Of a stretch of 64,000 nucleotides of DNA, positions 57,690 through 64,000 are shown piece by piece (positions within the stretch are counted from its first letter, which is position 1; each line of letters opens with the position of its first letter). Under the pieces are notes generated by a model that saw only the letters and a list, made by a program, of their open reading frames with translations, was not told where the DNA came from and did not search any database. The translations under genes and the position numbers were made by a program. Origin of the DNA: Phaeobacter sp. B1627 (GTDB lineage: Bacteria > Pseudomonadota > Alphaproteobacteria > Rhodobacterales > Rhodobacteraceae); NCBI RefSeq assembly GCF_006265095.1, contig NZ_VCNK01000013.1, positions 60,960 through 124,959 of the forward strand, read 5' to 3'.

Positions 57690-60041
57690 TTACGTGATGA
57701 CTGCTCGTTTGGTGACAGCGCGACCCGCGGCAATATGATGCCACGACAGAAGGACAGCGGCTGCGCCGATCGCAACAACGACAACAAGCGGGGTTTTCCA
57801 CAAAATCAAGACTGCCAGGAGAAGCCGCAACCCGACTTCTGGCCCATTGAGCTTTGCTCTGTCGAACCGCGCCAATGCTGATGCCAATAAGTAGAGCGAC
57901 AGCGACAGACGCAGCAGAAGCAGGCTTAGATGGCCCCAATCGGTCTGGCTGGAATATCCATCCAAAAGAACCTTTTGGCCGGAGCTGTTGGTGATCGTTA
58001 CAGCCTCTTCGATCAACAGGATTTCGGGATACCATGCGAAGACGAAGGGAATGGCGAACATGACAATCCCGACACGCACCGCCGCAACGCCTGTGCGCAT
58101 GGGTTCGCCACCTGTGATGGACGCGGCGGCAAATGCGGCCACGGCAACAGGTGGCGTGATGGCCGATGCAACCGCGAAATAAAACACGAACATATGCGCG
58201 GTGAAGAAACTGACGCCAAGATTGGCAAGCAATGGCCCCAACAGAAGTGCTACGTTCACATAGGCGGGGACTGTCGGCATCCCCATTCCCAGCAAAATCG
58301 CGCACAGCATCGCACAGGTCAAAGCCAGCATCAGATAGACCCCGCCGACAATTGGAATTTGCCAACCGAACAAGCTCAACATATCCGCGCTTTCCAGCCA
58401 GGTGGTCACAGCGCGGGTCAATTCGCCCGTCAGGCCGCTTTCATTGAGGAATGCCGCGATGATGGAAACGGCGAACAGCAGCAAGAAAAGGCGCGAGATC
58501 AGAATCCCGCCCTCGCCGAGCGAAACAAGTATCTTGGATGGCTTTGCGCGCGTTTGGGGATCAAGGAACAACAAAGGGACCAAGACGGCGACCGCCCACC
58601 ACCCCGCAGAAGTCGCATCACCAGTGGCATTGACAATCGTCTGCAGAACGCCGCTCCGCTCTGTCACGACGCGCAGGCCGTTCCGTAGCTCAGTTTCAGC
58701 GCCCAAAATCCATCCCAATGGCCCAACGCCAAAAGCATCTTTGTTGCCAAGGAGCAAAAGCAGGATCGTCAGGATGGGCAGGAAGATGATGATCAGGTTT
58801 ACCCAGTCCTGACGGTGCATGATCAAATCATCCGGAACCACACGCATCGCCTCGACCTTGTCGCGGCGGGCCTGAAACAACACGGCCAAGAAGATCGAGA
58901 AGAAAAAACACATAGCCGGCAGAAACGCTGCCGTGATGACCTTTGTGTAGGGTACGGCAGTCAGTGCCACGAGCACAAAGGCCGCGACCCCCATAACAGG
59001 CGGCATGATTTGCCCGCCGGATGACGCCGCGGCTTCGACCCCGCCTGCGAAGTACCTATTGAACCCGTTGCGACGCATCATCGGGATGGTCAGCCGCCCG
59101 GTCGACAGCACATTTGTCACCGGTCCGCCTGTAATCGTGCCAAACATCGCTGATGAAACGATAGCGGCATGGGCCGGACCGCCGCGCAGATTTCGGGTCA
59201 ACCGCACCGCCAGTTTAATGAGGGATGTGCCCCCGGCAGATGTCCCGAACAAGGCACCCAGGATCACATAGGGGAAGACTTGGTTCACGACGATGTCCAT
59301 AAACCGCCCCATGAACCCGTCCGGCGAAATGAAGACATTCGTCGCCTTCTGCGTCGCAGCAGCAATGACATCCCCGCCCTCCGCGCCGAGCTTGGTCAAA
59401 AGGAAGTTGTTGTCGGACAGATCGAACACCCAGATCAGTGTGGTGGCGACGGTGTATAGGACGACAATGCTGGCCACCGCCACCAGCGGTAGCCCCCAAA
59501 CCCGAACGTTATATAGGAAGAACAGCGTGATGATGGTGAACAGCAGTGGGATCGTCCAACTGCCGAGTCGTGACTGGCAGGACGGAACTTCTGCGGCAAA
59601 AGAAATCCCCGGGATGACATTGGACCGCTCCGCGGCATCCGCGATTAGCCGTGCGCGTTCGCCTGTGATCTGATCAATCAGACAAACACTGTCAATTTCG
59701 ACGAGATAGCCGAACGCGCCAAGGGCTGCCCCGAGCAATAAGCCCGCATCCAGCAACAGGCCAAGCCAGGCCTTCTGCGGATGATCGACCTTCCACGCGC
59801 GATAGATGCTGGCGTCAAACACAACGATCGTCATCATCAGCATGAACATCGGTGGGAAGAAATACTCGGTCGGAAAGCCAGAGACACGGAAAAACGGTTG
59901 ACCTGTAACCTCGCGCGCCCAATTTTGAAGCCCCGCGATTTCCGGCATCGTGTTCAACAAACCAAAGAAAACCAGCACCAGCGCGCATAGGATGGCGATG
60001 TTTTCAGAGGTCGTGCGTCGGGGACTCGTGGCGTTGGTCAC
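57690..60041 (-). CDS. TRAP transporter fused permease (4TM/12TM, TAXI type), system 4
   Basis: A 783-residue permease with DctQ-like and DctM-like parts fused, the arrangement found with TAXI binding proteins. About 17 hydrophobic segments are visible. MFGTITGGPVTNVLSTGRLT, GVEAAASSGGQIMPPVMGVA and GMGMPTVPAYVNVALLLGPL are hallmark stretches. A long periplasmic loop lies near residues 110-165 with two Cys (SVCLIDQITG and EVPSCQSRL). GTG is the start codon, with AGGAAGTTCACC upstream. It follows the TAXI receptor gene by 65 bases. The ligand is unknown. Confidence 0.94.
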   Translation of the reverse strand: MTNATSPRRTTSENIAILCALVLVFFGLLNTMPEIAGLQNWAREVTGQPFFRVSGFPTEYFFPPMFMLMMTIVVFDASIYRAWKVDHPQKAWLGLLLDAGLLLGAALGAFGYLVEIDSVCLIDQITGERARLIADAAERSNVIPGISFAAEVPSCQSRLGSWTIPLLFTIITLFFLYNVRVWGLPLVAVASIVVLYTVATTLIWVFDLSDNNFLLTKLGAEGGDVIAAATQKATNVFISPDGFMGRFMDIVVNQVFPYVILGALFGTSAGGTSLIKLAVRLTRNLRGGPAHAAIVSSAMFGTITGGPVTNVLSTGRLTIPMMRRNGFNRYFAGGVEAAASSGGQIMPPVMGVAAFVLVALTAVPYTKVITAAFLPAMCFFFSIFLAVLFQARRDKVEAMRVVPDDLIMHRQDWVNLIIIFLPILTILLLLLGNKDAFGVGPLGWILGAETELRNGLRVVTERSGVLQTIVNATGDATSAGWWAVAVLVPLLFLDPQTRAKPSKILVSLGEGGILISRLFLLLFAVSIIAAFLNESGLTGELTRAVTTWLESADMLSLFGWQIPIVGGVYLMLALTCAMLCAILLGMGMPTVPAYVNVALLLGPLLANLGVSFFTAHMFVFYFAVASAITPPVAVAAFAAASITGGEPMRTGVAAVRVGIVMFAIPFVFAWYPEILLIEEAVTITNSSGQKVLLDGYSSQTDWGHLSLLLLRLSLSLYLLASALARFDRAKLNGPEVGLRLLLAVLILWKTPLVVVVAIGAAAVLLSWHHIAAGRAVTKRAVIT

Positions 60042-60076
60042 GGTGAACTTCCTGTAGGGTATGGGGGAGCGCGGAT

Positions 60077-60099
60077 GGTCCGGCGAAACACGCCGGACC
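60077..60099 (-). promoter_or_regulatory. Intercistronic hairpin between the TAXI receptor and fused permease genes
   Basis: GGTCCGGCG (60077-60085), loop AAACA, CGCCGGACC (60091-60099): a perfect 9-bp stem eight bases after the receptor stop. On the plus strand it is followed by TGATTTTTT, but the genes are on the minus strand, where no T-run follows. Confidence 0.6.
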
Positions 60100-60106
60100 T
60101 GATTTT

Positions 60107-61162
60107 TTACGGCCGCAGGCAGTCGGCAACCGTATGGCCAGCGGCCTCAAAGGCGCGAATGGCACCGGGGTGCATTTTGATCTGCACCGCGCCGCATGCG
60201 CCTTGGCTCACGCCATCAATATCACCGAAGGTCAGCGCCAGATGGGGCCCGACTGGGGCCCCCTGCTCAAAGCGCTCTTGCGCTTCAAGAAAGGCCGTCA
60301 CGATGTCAAACGCCAGCTGTTCATCCATGCTGCCGGATGTGATTTCCGCAAATGCGGTGACATAGCTGTCAAACGTATCGTCATCGGTGACGATGGTGAT
60401 GTCATTGCCCGCATAGGCCGCACGGTACTCTTCAACTGGCATCGAAAACGGCGCATGTCCCGGAGCTGCAACAATCTGCTGGCCAAGTTCGCTCGCCAAC
60501 AAATCGGATGGCACGTCATAAAGTGTGGTCCCGCCGGCCGCTGCCAACTGGATTTGGCGACCGGACGGAATGCCATCGGGGGATGTCCATGCGTCAGCAC
60601 CGCCCCCCGTGATGGTCGCAACGGTGTCGGGCCAAGGGGTTTGAATGCCCTCATAGCCCTCTCCGTCCTGCACGCCAGACAACAGCTGCACCATGGCGCG
60701 ACCGGATGTCAGCGCGGCACCGCGTGGCGGGCCGTTCCAAATGCGCAAACCTTCAAGTTTGCGGATGTCTTCAATCGGCGCGGAATTGTAATGGCCAAAA
60801 ATCTGGTGCGATCCAGCGTGGAAAAACAAAACCCGAATATCTGCGGCCAGATCGGCACCGCCCTCGGCACCGACACCGCTGTAGGGACCAATGCCGCGCG
60901 ACAGCAGGAACGGTAAAATCATGGGAGCAGACGCCATATCAAGGCGGCCCTCAGCAACAGCCTGAACTGAATTGGTCAGCGTCGCGCCTTCGGTTACCTG
61001 AACGCTTGCGACGCCCGCGCTGTCAAGAACGGCGGCCAATGTCGTGTCCACGTAATGCGGCGAAGACCCCACGCTTGAGGTTTCAGATGTCAGTGTGACC
61101 TGCGCGGCCACGGCAAGTGGTGCCAATGCGACGGCCACACCCGCGAATGCAGATTTCATCAT
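60107..61162 (-). CDS. TAXI-family TRAP substrate-binding protein, system 4
   Basis: The 351-residue receptor has a signal peptide (MMKSAFAGVAVALAPLAVAA, cleavage near AQA) and the TAXI fold: TSETSSVGSSPHYVDTTLAA, RLDMASAPMILPFLLSRG, LRIWNGPPRGAALTSGRAMV, GGGADAWTSPDG. TAXI receptors mostly bind glutamate or other dicarboxylates or remain unassigned. GGGAGAGAGAACT precedes the ATG. It is divergent from marR-sulfatase across a 136-base promoter region, so the transported compound may be a sulfate or phosphonate ester or its product. Confidence 0.9.
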   Translation of the reverse strand: MMKSAFAGVAVALAPLAVAAQVTLTSETSSVGSSPHYVDTTLAAVLDSAGVASVQVTEGATLTNSVQAVAEGRLDMASAPMILPFLLSRGIGPYSGVGAEGGADLAADIRVLFFHAGSHQIFGHYNSAPIEDIRKLEGLRIWNGPPRGAALTSGRAMVQLLSGVQDGEGYEGIQTPWPDTVATITGGGADAWTSPDGIPSGRQIQLAAAGGTTLYDVPSDLLASELGQQIVAAPGHAPFSMPVEEYRAAYAGNDITIVTDDDTFDSYVTAFAEITSGSMDEQLAFDIVTAFLEAQERFEQGAPVGPHLALTFGDIDGVSQGACGAVQIKMHPGAIRAFEAAGHTVADCLRP

Positions 61163-61247
61163 AGTTCTCTCTCCCTAATTCGCGCCGCTCCCGAGACGCA
61201 GCGCCCCGTGTCCAGGGCTGCTGGTAAAAAACGTCGCAGAAACTATA

Positions 61248-61280
61248 TGACTTGTCACGTAATATTCTTCGGTGTTTAAG
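61248..61280 (+). promoter_or_regulatory. marR promoter with overlapping palindrome TGACTTGTCA
   Basis: TTGTCA (61252-61257) and TTTAAG (61275-61280) are 17 bases apart on the plus strand. TGAC-TT-GTCA (61248-61257), with AT-rich flanks (TATATGAC and CGTAATATT), overlaps the -35. MarR proteins commonly bind such sites in divergent promoters. Confidence 0.45.
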
Positions 61281-61298
61281 TTTGGAGGGGAGACACTG

Positions 61299-61811
61299 AT
61301 GATGCAAACACCGACAGAACCTCAGGCTGAACGGATCAAACGGCGGCGCTTGCGCGAGAAAAACAACCTGTTTTCGCGTCTTCCTGCGACCTATGCGGCG
61401 TCACGTCTGCAGGGCCAGCGCATCCTTCAACGCGCAAGCGGTTTGTCGATTGTTGAATGGCGGGTGCTTTGGGATTTGTCTGAAGCGGGACCAATGACGA
61501 TCCGCGACTTGGCCGAAATCCAACGCATTGATCACTCACAACTCAGTCGTGCGCTGCCAGCCATGCGGGACAAAGGGTATGTGACAATGGCGCGCAATGG
61601 CCAAGACGGTCGTCAGGTCTTGGTATCGCTGGCCCCTGCTGGCATCGCGGCCTATGCGCAAAGCGCGCCGGTGATGAAGCAACGGCGCGACGCCCTCAAG
61701 GCGGCCTTTACAGATGAAGAGTTGAAGACTTTTGTCGGCCTCCTCGACCGCCTTGAAGATTTTTTTCGCCTGCCCATTGATGCTATAGTTGAAAGTGAAC
61801 CTGCCCAGTGA
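61299..61811 (+). CDS. MarR-family transcriptional regulator
   Basis: The 170-residue winged-helix protein has MarR core motifs LSIVEWRVLWDLSEAGPMTI, then RDLAEIQRIDHSQLSRALPA (recognition helix), a wing ARNGQDGRQVLVSLAPAG and helical dimerisation ends. GGAGGGGAGACACTG precedes the ATGATG start. It ends inside the GTG start of the sulfatase gene (GTGA overlap) and is divergent from the TAXI transporter, so it most likely controls both in response to a substrate or product. Confidence 0.92.
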   Translation: MMQTPTEPQAERIKRRRLREKNNLFSRLPATYAASRLQGQRILQRASGLSIVEWRVLWDLSEAGPMTIRDLAEIQRIDHSQLSRALPAMRDKGYVTMARNGQDGRQVLVSLAPAGIAAYAQSAPVMKQRRDALKAAFTDEELKTFVGLLDRLEDFFRLPIDAIVESEPAQ

Positions 61812-63463
61812 CCGATACACCAAACGTTTTGTGGATTATGGCGGACCAGCTGCGGTTCGATTATCTGAGCTGTTACGGGCACCCGCATCTGCACACACCC
61901 CACATTGATGCGTTGGCAAAGCGCGGCATGCAATTCAATAAGGCCTATGTGCAGTCACCCGTCTGCGGCCCGTCGCGCATGTCTGCCTATACGGGCCGAT
62001 ACGTGCGCAGCCATGGGTCCACGTGGAATGGGATGCCGCTGCGCGTAGGCGAGCCGACGCTTGGTGATCACCTGCGCGAGGCAGGCGCGCGCGCAGTGTT
62101 GGTGGGGAAGACCCATATGACCGCCGATCAGGAAGGCATGGCGTGGCTGGGGATCGACCCAAAATCCGAAATCGGTGTGCGGGTGTCCGAATGCGGCTTC
62201 GAAGCGTTTGAGCGCGACGACGGATTGCACCCTGACAGCGCACGACAGAGATGGTCGGCCTATGACGATTATTTGGTCAACTTAGGCTACACATCTGAAA
62301 ACCCATGGGAAGACTTTGCGAACTCGGGCGTGGATGCAGATGGTGAACTTCTGTCCGCATGGTTGCTGAAGAACTCTCGACTTGCGGCGAATGTGCCCGA
62401 AGAACATTCCGAAACCGCCTATATGACAAACCGTGCGATCGAGTTCATGGCGCAGGCGCAGGCAGACGGGCAGCCATGGATGTGCCACCTGAGCTATATC
62501 AAGCCCCATTGGCCCTACATCGTTCCCGCGCCGTATCACGATATGTACGGTCCAGAGCATATCATTGATCCGATCCGCTCGGATGCTGAGCGCGATGTGG
62601 ACCATCCCTTGTTGCGTGCCTATCAAAACGCGCGCGTTTGCAAAAGTTTCAGCCGCGATCATGTGCGTGAACACGTCATTCCGGCCTACATGGGCCTGAT
62701 CAAACAGCTTGATGACAATCTTGGCCGGTTGTTTGCCTGGATGGACGAAACTGGGATCAGCGAGAACACGATCATCGCCTTTACCTCTGACCACGGCGAT
62801 TACATGGGTGACCACTGGATGGGGGATAAAGACTTCTATCACGAGGTTGCGGCCAAGGTGCCGTTGATCATCAGTGATCCGCGCCCAGAGGCCGACTCGA
62901 CCCGCGGCACGGCGACAGATGAATTGGTCGAAATGATCGACCTTGCGCCGACCTTTCTGAATGCCCTTGGAGGCGAGCCAAAACCACACATCCTTGAGGG
63001 ACGCGATCTGACACCCCTGCTACATGGCAGATCAGGGTTTTCACGGCGCTATGCGATCAGCGAGCATGACTATTCCAGCTTTGAAATGGCGCAAGAACTC
63101 GACGTTCCGCAAGAGGATGCCCGCACCGTCATGATCCACGACGGGCGTTGGAAATATATCCGCTGCGAGGGCTTCGCGCCCGTGATGTTCGATCTTAAGA
63201 CCGACCCGCAAGAACTGCGCGACATTGGCAGCTCAGATGAGGATGAACATATCGCCGCGCGCGCAAAAATGGAGCAGGCCCTGACCGCCTGGTCCTTGCA
63301 ACACCACACCCGCATAACAGCGACAGCAAAGGTATTGGCCGGACAGCGTAGGGCAGCCGAGACCGGTATTTTGATCGGCTTCTGGGATGAGGCCGAATAC
63401 GAGGCTGCCACAGGCAAGCCCTTTGCTGCACTGATGCCCATCGGCAAGCCAGACAAAACTTAA
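61808..63463 (+). CDS. Sulfatase/phosphonate monoester hydrolase superfamily protein
   Basis: The 551-residue cytoplasmic (no signal peptide) hydrolase has Cys53 in PVCGPSRMSAYTGRY, the CxPSR motif whose Cys is converted to formylglycine. Metal-site residues appear in WIMADQLRFDY (Asp13) and FTSDHGDYMGDHWMGDKDFY. The stretches LSYIKPHWPYIVPAPYHDMY and LIKQLDDNLGRLFAWMDETG resemble rhizobial phosphonate monoester hydrolase and related arylsulfatases more than secreted polysaccharide sulfatases. It probably hydrolyses a small sulfate or phosphonate ester brought in by the TAXI system. The GTG start overlaps marR. A formylglycine-generating enzyme is not in the window. Confidence 0.9.
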   Translation: MTDTPNVLWIMADQLRFDYLSCYGHPHLHTPHIDALAKRGMQFNKAYVQSPVCGPSRMSAYTGRYVRSHGSTWNGMPLRVGEPTLGDHLREAGARAVLVGKTHMTADQEGMAWLGIDPKSEIGVRVSECGFEAFERDDGLHPDSARQRWSAYDDYLVNLGYTSENPWEDFANSGVDADGELLSAWLLKNSRLAANVPEEHSETAYMTNRAIEFMAQAQADGQPWMCHLSYIKPHWPYIVPAPYHDMYGPEHIIDPIRSDAERDVDHPLLRAYQNARVCKSFSRDHVREHVIPAYMGLIKQLDDNLGRLFAWMDETGISENTIIAFTSDHGDYMGDHWMGDKDFYHEVAAKVPLIISDPRPEADSTRGTATDELVEMIDLAPTFLNALGGEPKPHILEGRDLTPLLHGRSGFSRRYAISEHDYSSFEMAQELDVPQEDARTVMIHDGRWKYIRCEGFAPVMFDLKTDPQELRDIGSSDEDEHIAARAKMEQALTAWSLQHHTRITATAKVLAGQRRAAETGILIGFWDEAEYEAATGKPFAALMPIGKPDKT

Positions 63464-64000
63464 GAGGCGCCGACGTTTAAGAGAAATGGAGGATTGCAGC
63501 CCTCAATCAGAATCGCGCTGCCCGTAGCAGATTGGTCGCGATAGATCTGCCTCGGCTCAGGACTTCGGGAACGGGGCCTCTCCGTCAGCGCCTTTTGACA
63601 TGCGGAGCCGACCGCCTGTCTGCGGCGTTGATGAGAGTTCTGACGATGCCGAGCCGTTTCCACTACCGCCTTCGTCCGAGATCCCCCGGTGCCTGCTTCG
63701 GTCCATGGTCAACCCGGGACTACCAGAATGGTGCTGGTTCAATGCAATTGCGATGTCACCATCTCATTGGCGGTCTCGACGTGGACGGCACCAGCCCTGA
63801 GCACAGCATCATCGAAACCACGTCCCCGGGGGACCTCCGGGGCCTGCAGTCAGGCAGGCAACGGCTGGGAACACAATTTGTCAGGCCGCATGATCGCTTT
63901 CATCTTCGATCTCTGTGCAATTCCAGGCCACAGGGCGCAGATATCGCCCATAAACCGAGGCAGATCAAAGAAGTCGGCCTGAGCCGCCCCAATTGAGTGG
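63464..64000. other. Terminal region with no recognisable gene
   Basis: The last 537 bases carry overlapping frames on both strands (the longest, plus-strand, 63532-63996) without a family match, ribosome site or stable start. A minus-strand frame entering from the right edge reads HSIGAAQADFFDLPRFMGDI and stops within about 50 residues; it could be the end of a gene beyond the window or a degraded element. No inverted terminal repeat was visible. Confidence 0.45.

Noticed and set aside
60100..60110. TGATTTTTT after the 60077-60099 stem as a plus-strand terminator
   Set aside because: There is no plus-strand gene upstream; the flanking genes are on the minus strand, so a terminator role in that direction has no target.
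63532..63996. 154-residue plus-strand frame at the right edge, considered as a transposase or integrase
   Set aside because: No catalytic triad, helix-turn-helix or terminal repeats were seen, and both strands have competing frames of similar length.
1..64000. tRNA or rRNA genes, CRISPR arrays, riboswitches
   Set aside because: I looked for cloverleaf-like elements, regularly spaced repeats and conserved leader motifs in the intergenic gaps and saw none. A covariance-model scan would be decisive.

Overview
The window looks like a chromosome or large-replicon segment from a GC-rich alphaproteobacterium, most likely of the Rhodobacterales (Roseobacter group). I infer this from the density of TRAP transporters (four systems), the high-GC coding style, the hmu haem-uptake layout and the tight ATGA-overlapping operons. 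The genus cannot be fixed from the sequence alone. No tRNA, rRNA, CRISPR array or intact insertion sequence was found.

Layout. (1) 1-1366: tail of a Gfo/Idh/MocA oxidoreductase and glucokinase. (2) 1597-14690, all minus strand: a catabolic block resembling the pim dicarboxylate beta-oxidation cluster (FadB-type bifunctional protein, thiolase, two acyl-CoA dehydrogenases, a crotonase, a CoA ligase), then a DctPQM TRAP transporter, an IclR regulator and a DUF1868 protein. (3) 14899-17688: a large chemoreceptor. (4) 18132-22503: a DadA-like FAD oxidoreductase with its own TRAP transporter. (5) 22681-31760: a haem-iron island, with receptor, a small four-cysteine secreted protein, ExbB, two ExbDs and TonB on the minus strand, and hmuSTUV divergently on the plus strand. 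(6) 31846-34341: a CHASE/PAS hybrid histidine kinase, followed by about 800 bases without a convincing gene. (7) 35160-44233: an eight-gene operon with a peptide-type ABC importer, gamma-glutamyltransferase, a DUF1028 protein and a GntR regulator. (8) 44507-55030: a complete uronate locus, uxaC-TRAP-kdgF-kduI-kduD-uxuB-uxuA, with divergent gntR-kdgK. (9) 55360-57223: a PAS histidine kinase and single-domain response regulator. (10) 57690-63463: a TAXI-type TRAP transporter divergent from a marR-sulfatase pair, with base composition that by eye is more AT-rich than its neighbours. The last 537 bases hold no recognisable gene.

How it fits together: most blocks are self-contained 'import, convert, regulate' modules. 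Uronates from alginate-, pectin- or ulvan-like polymers converge on 2-keto-3-deoxygluconate and KDPG. Dicarboxylates or fatty acids would be imported, CoA-activated and beta-oxidised. Gamma-glutamyl peptides would be imported intact and cleaved in the cytoplasm by a GGT that lacks a signal peptide. Haem is taken up by the TonB system and handled by HmuS.

A feature that cuts across the modules is an RNA hairpin just downstream of the substrate-binding-protein gene in the transporter operons: four clear cases and one weaker. In the uronate operon it is a textbook intrinsic terminator placed inside the operon. Good candidate operators sit at the pim-like, peptide-ABC, uronate and marR promoters.
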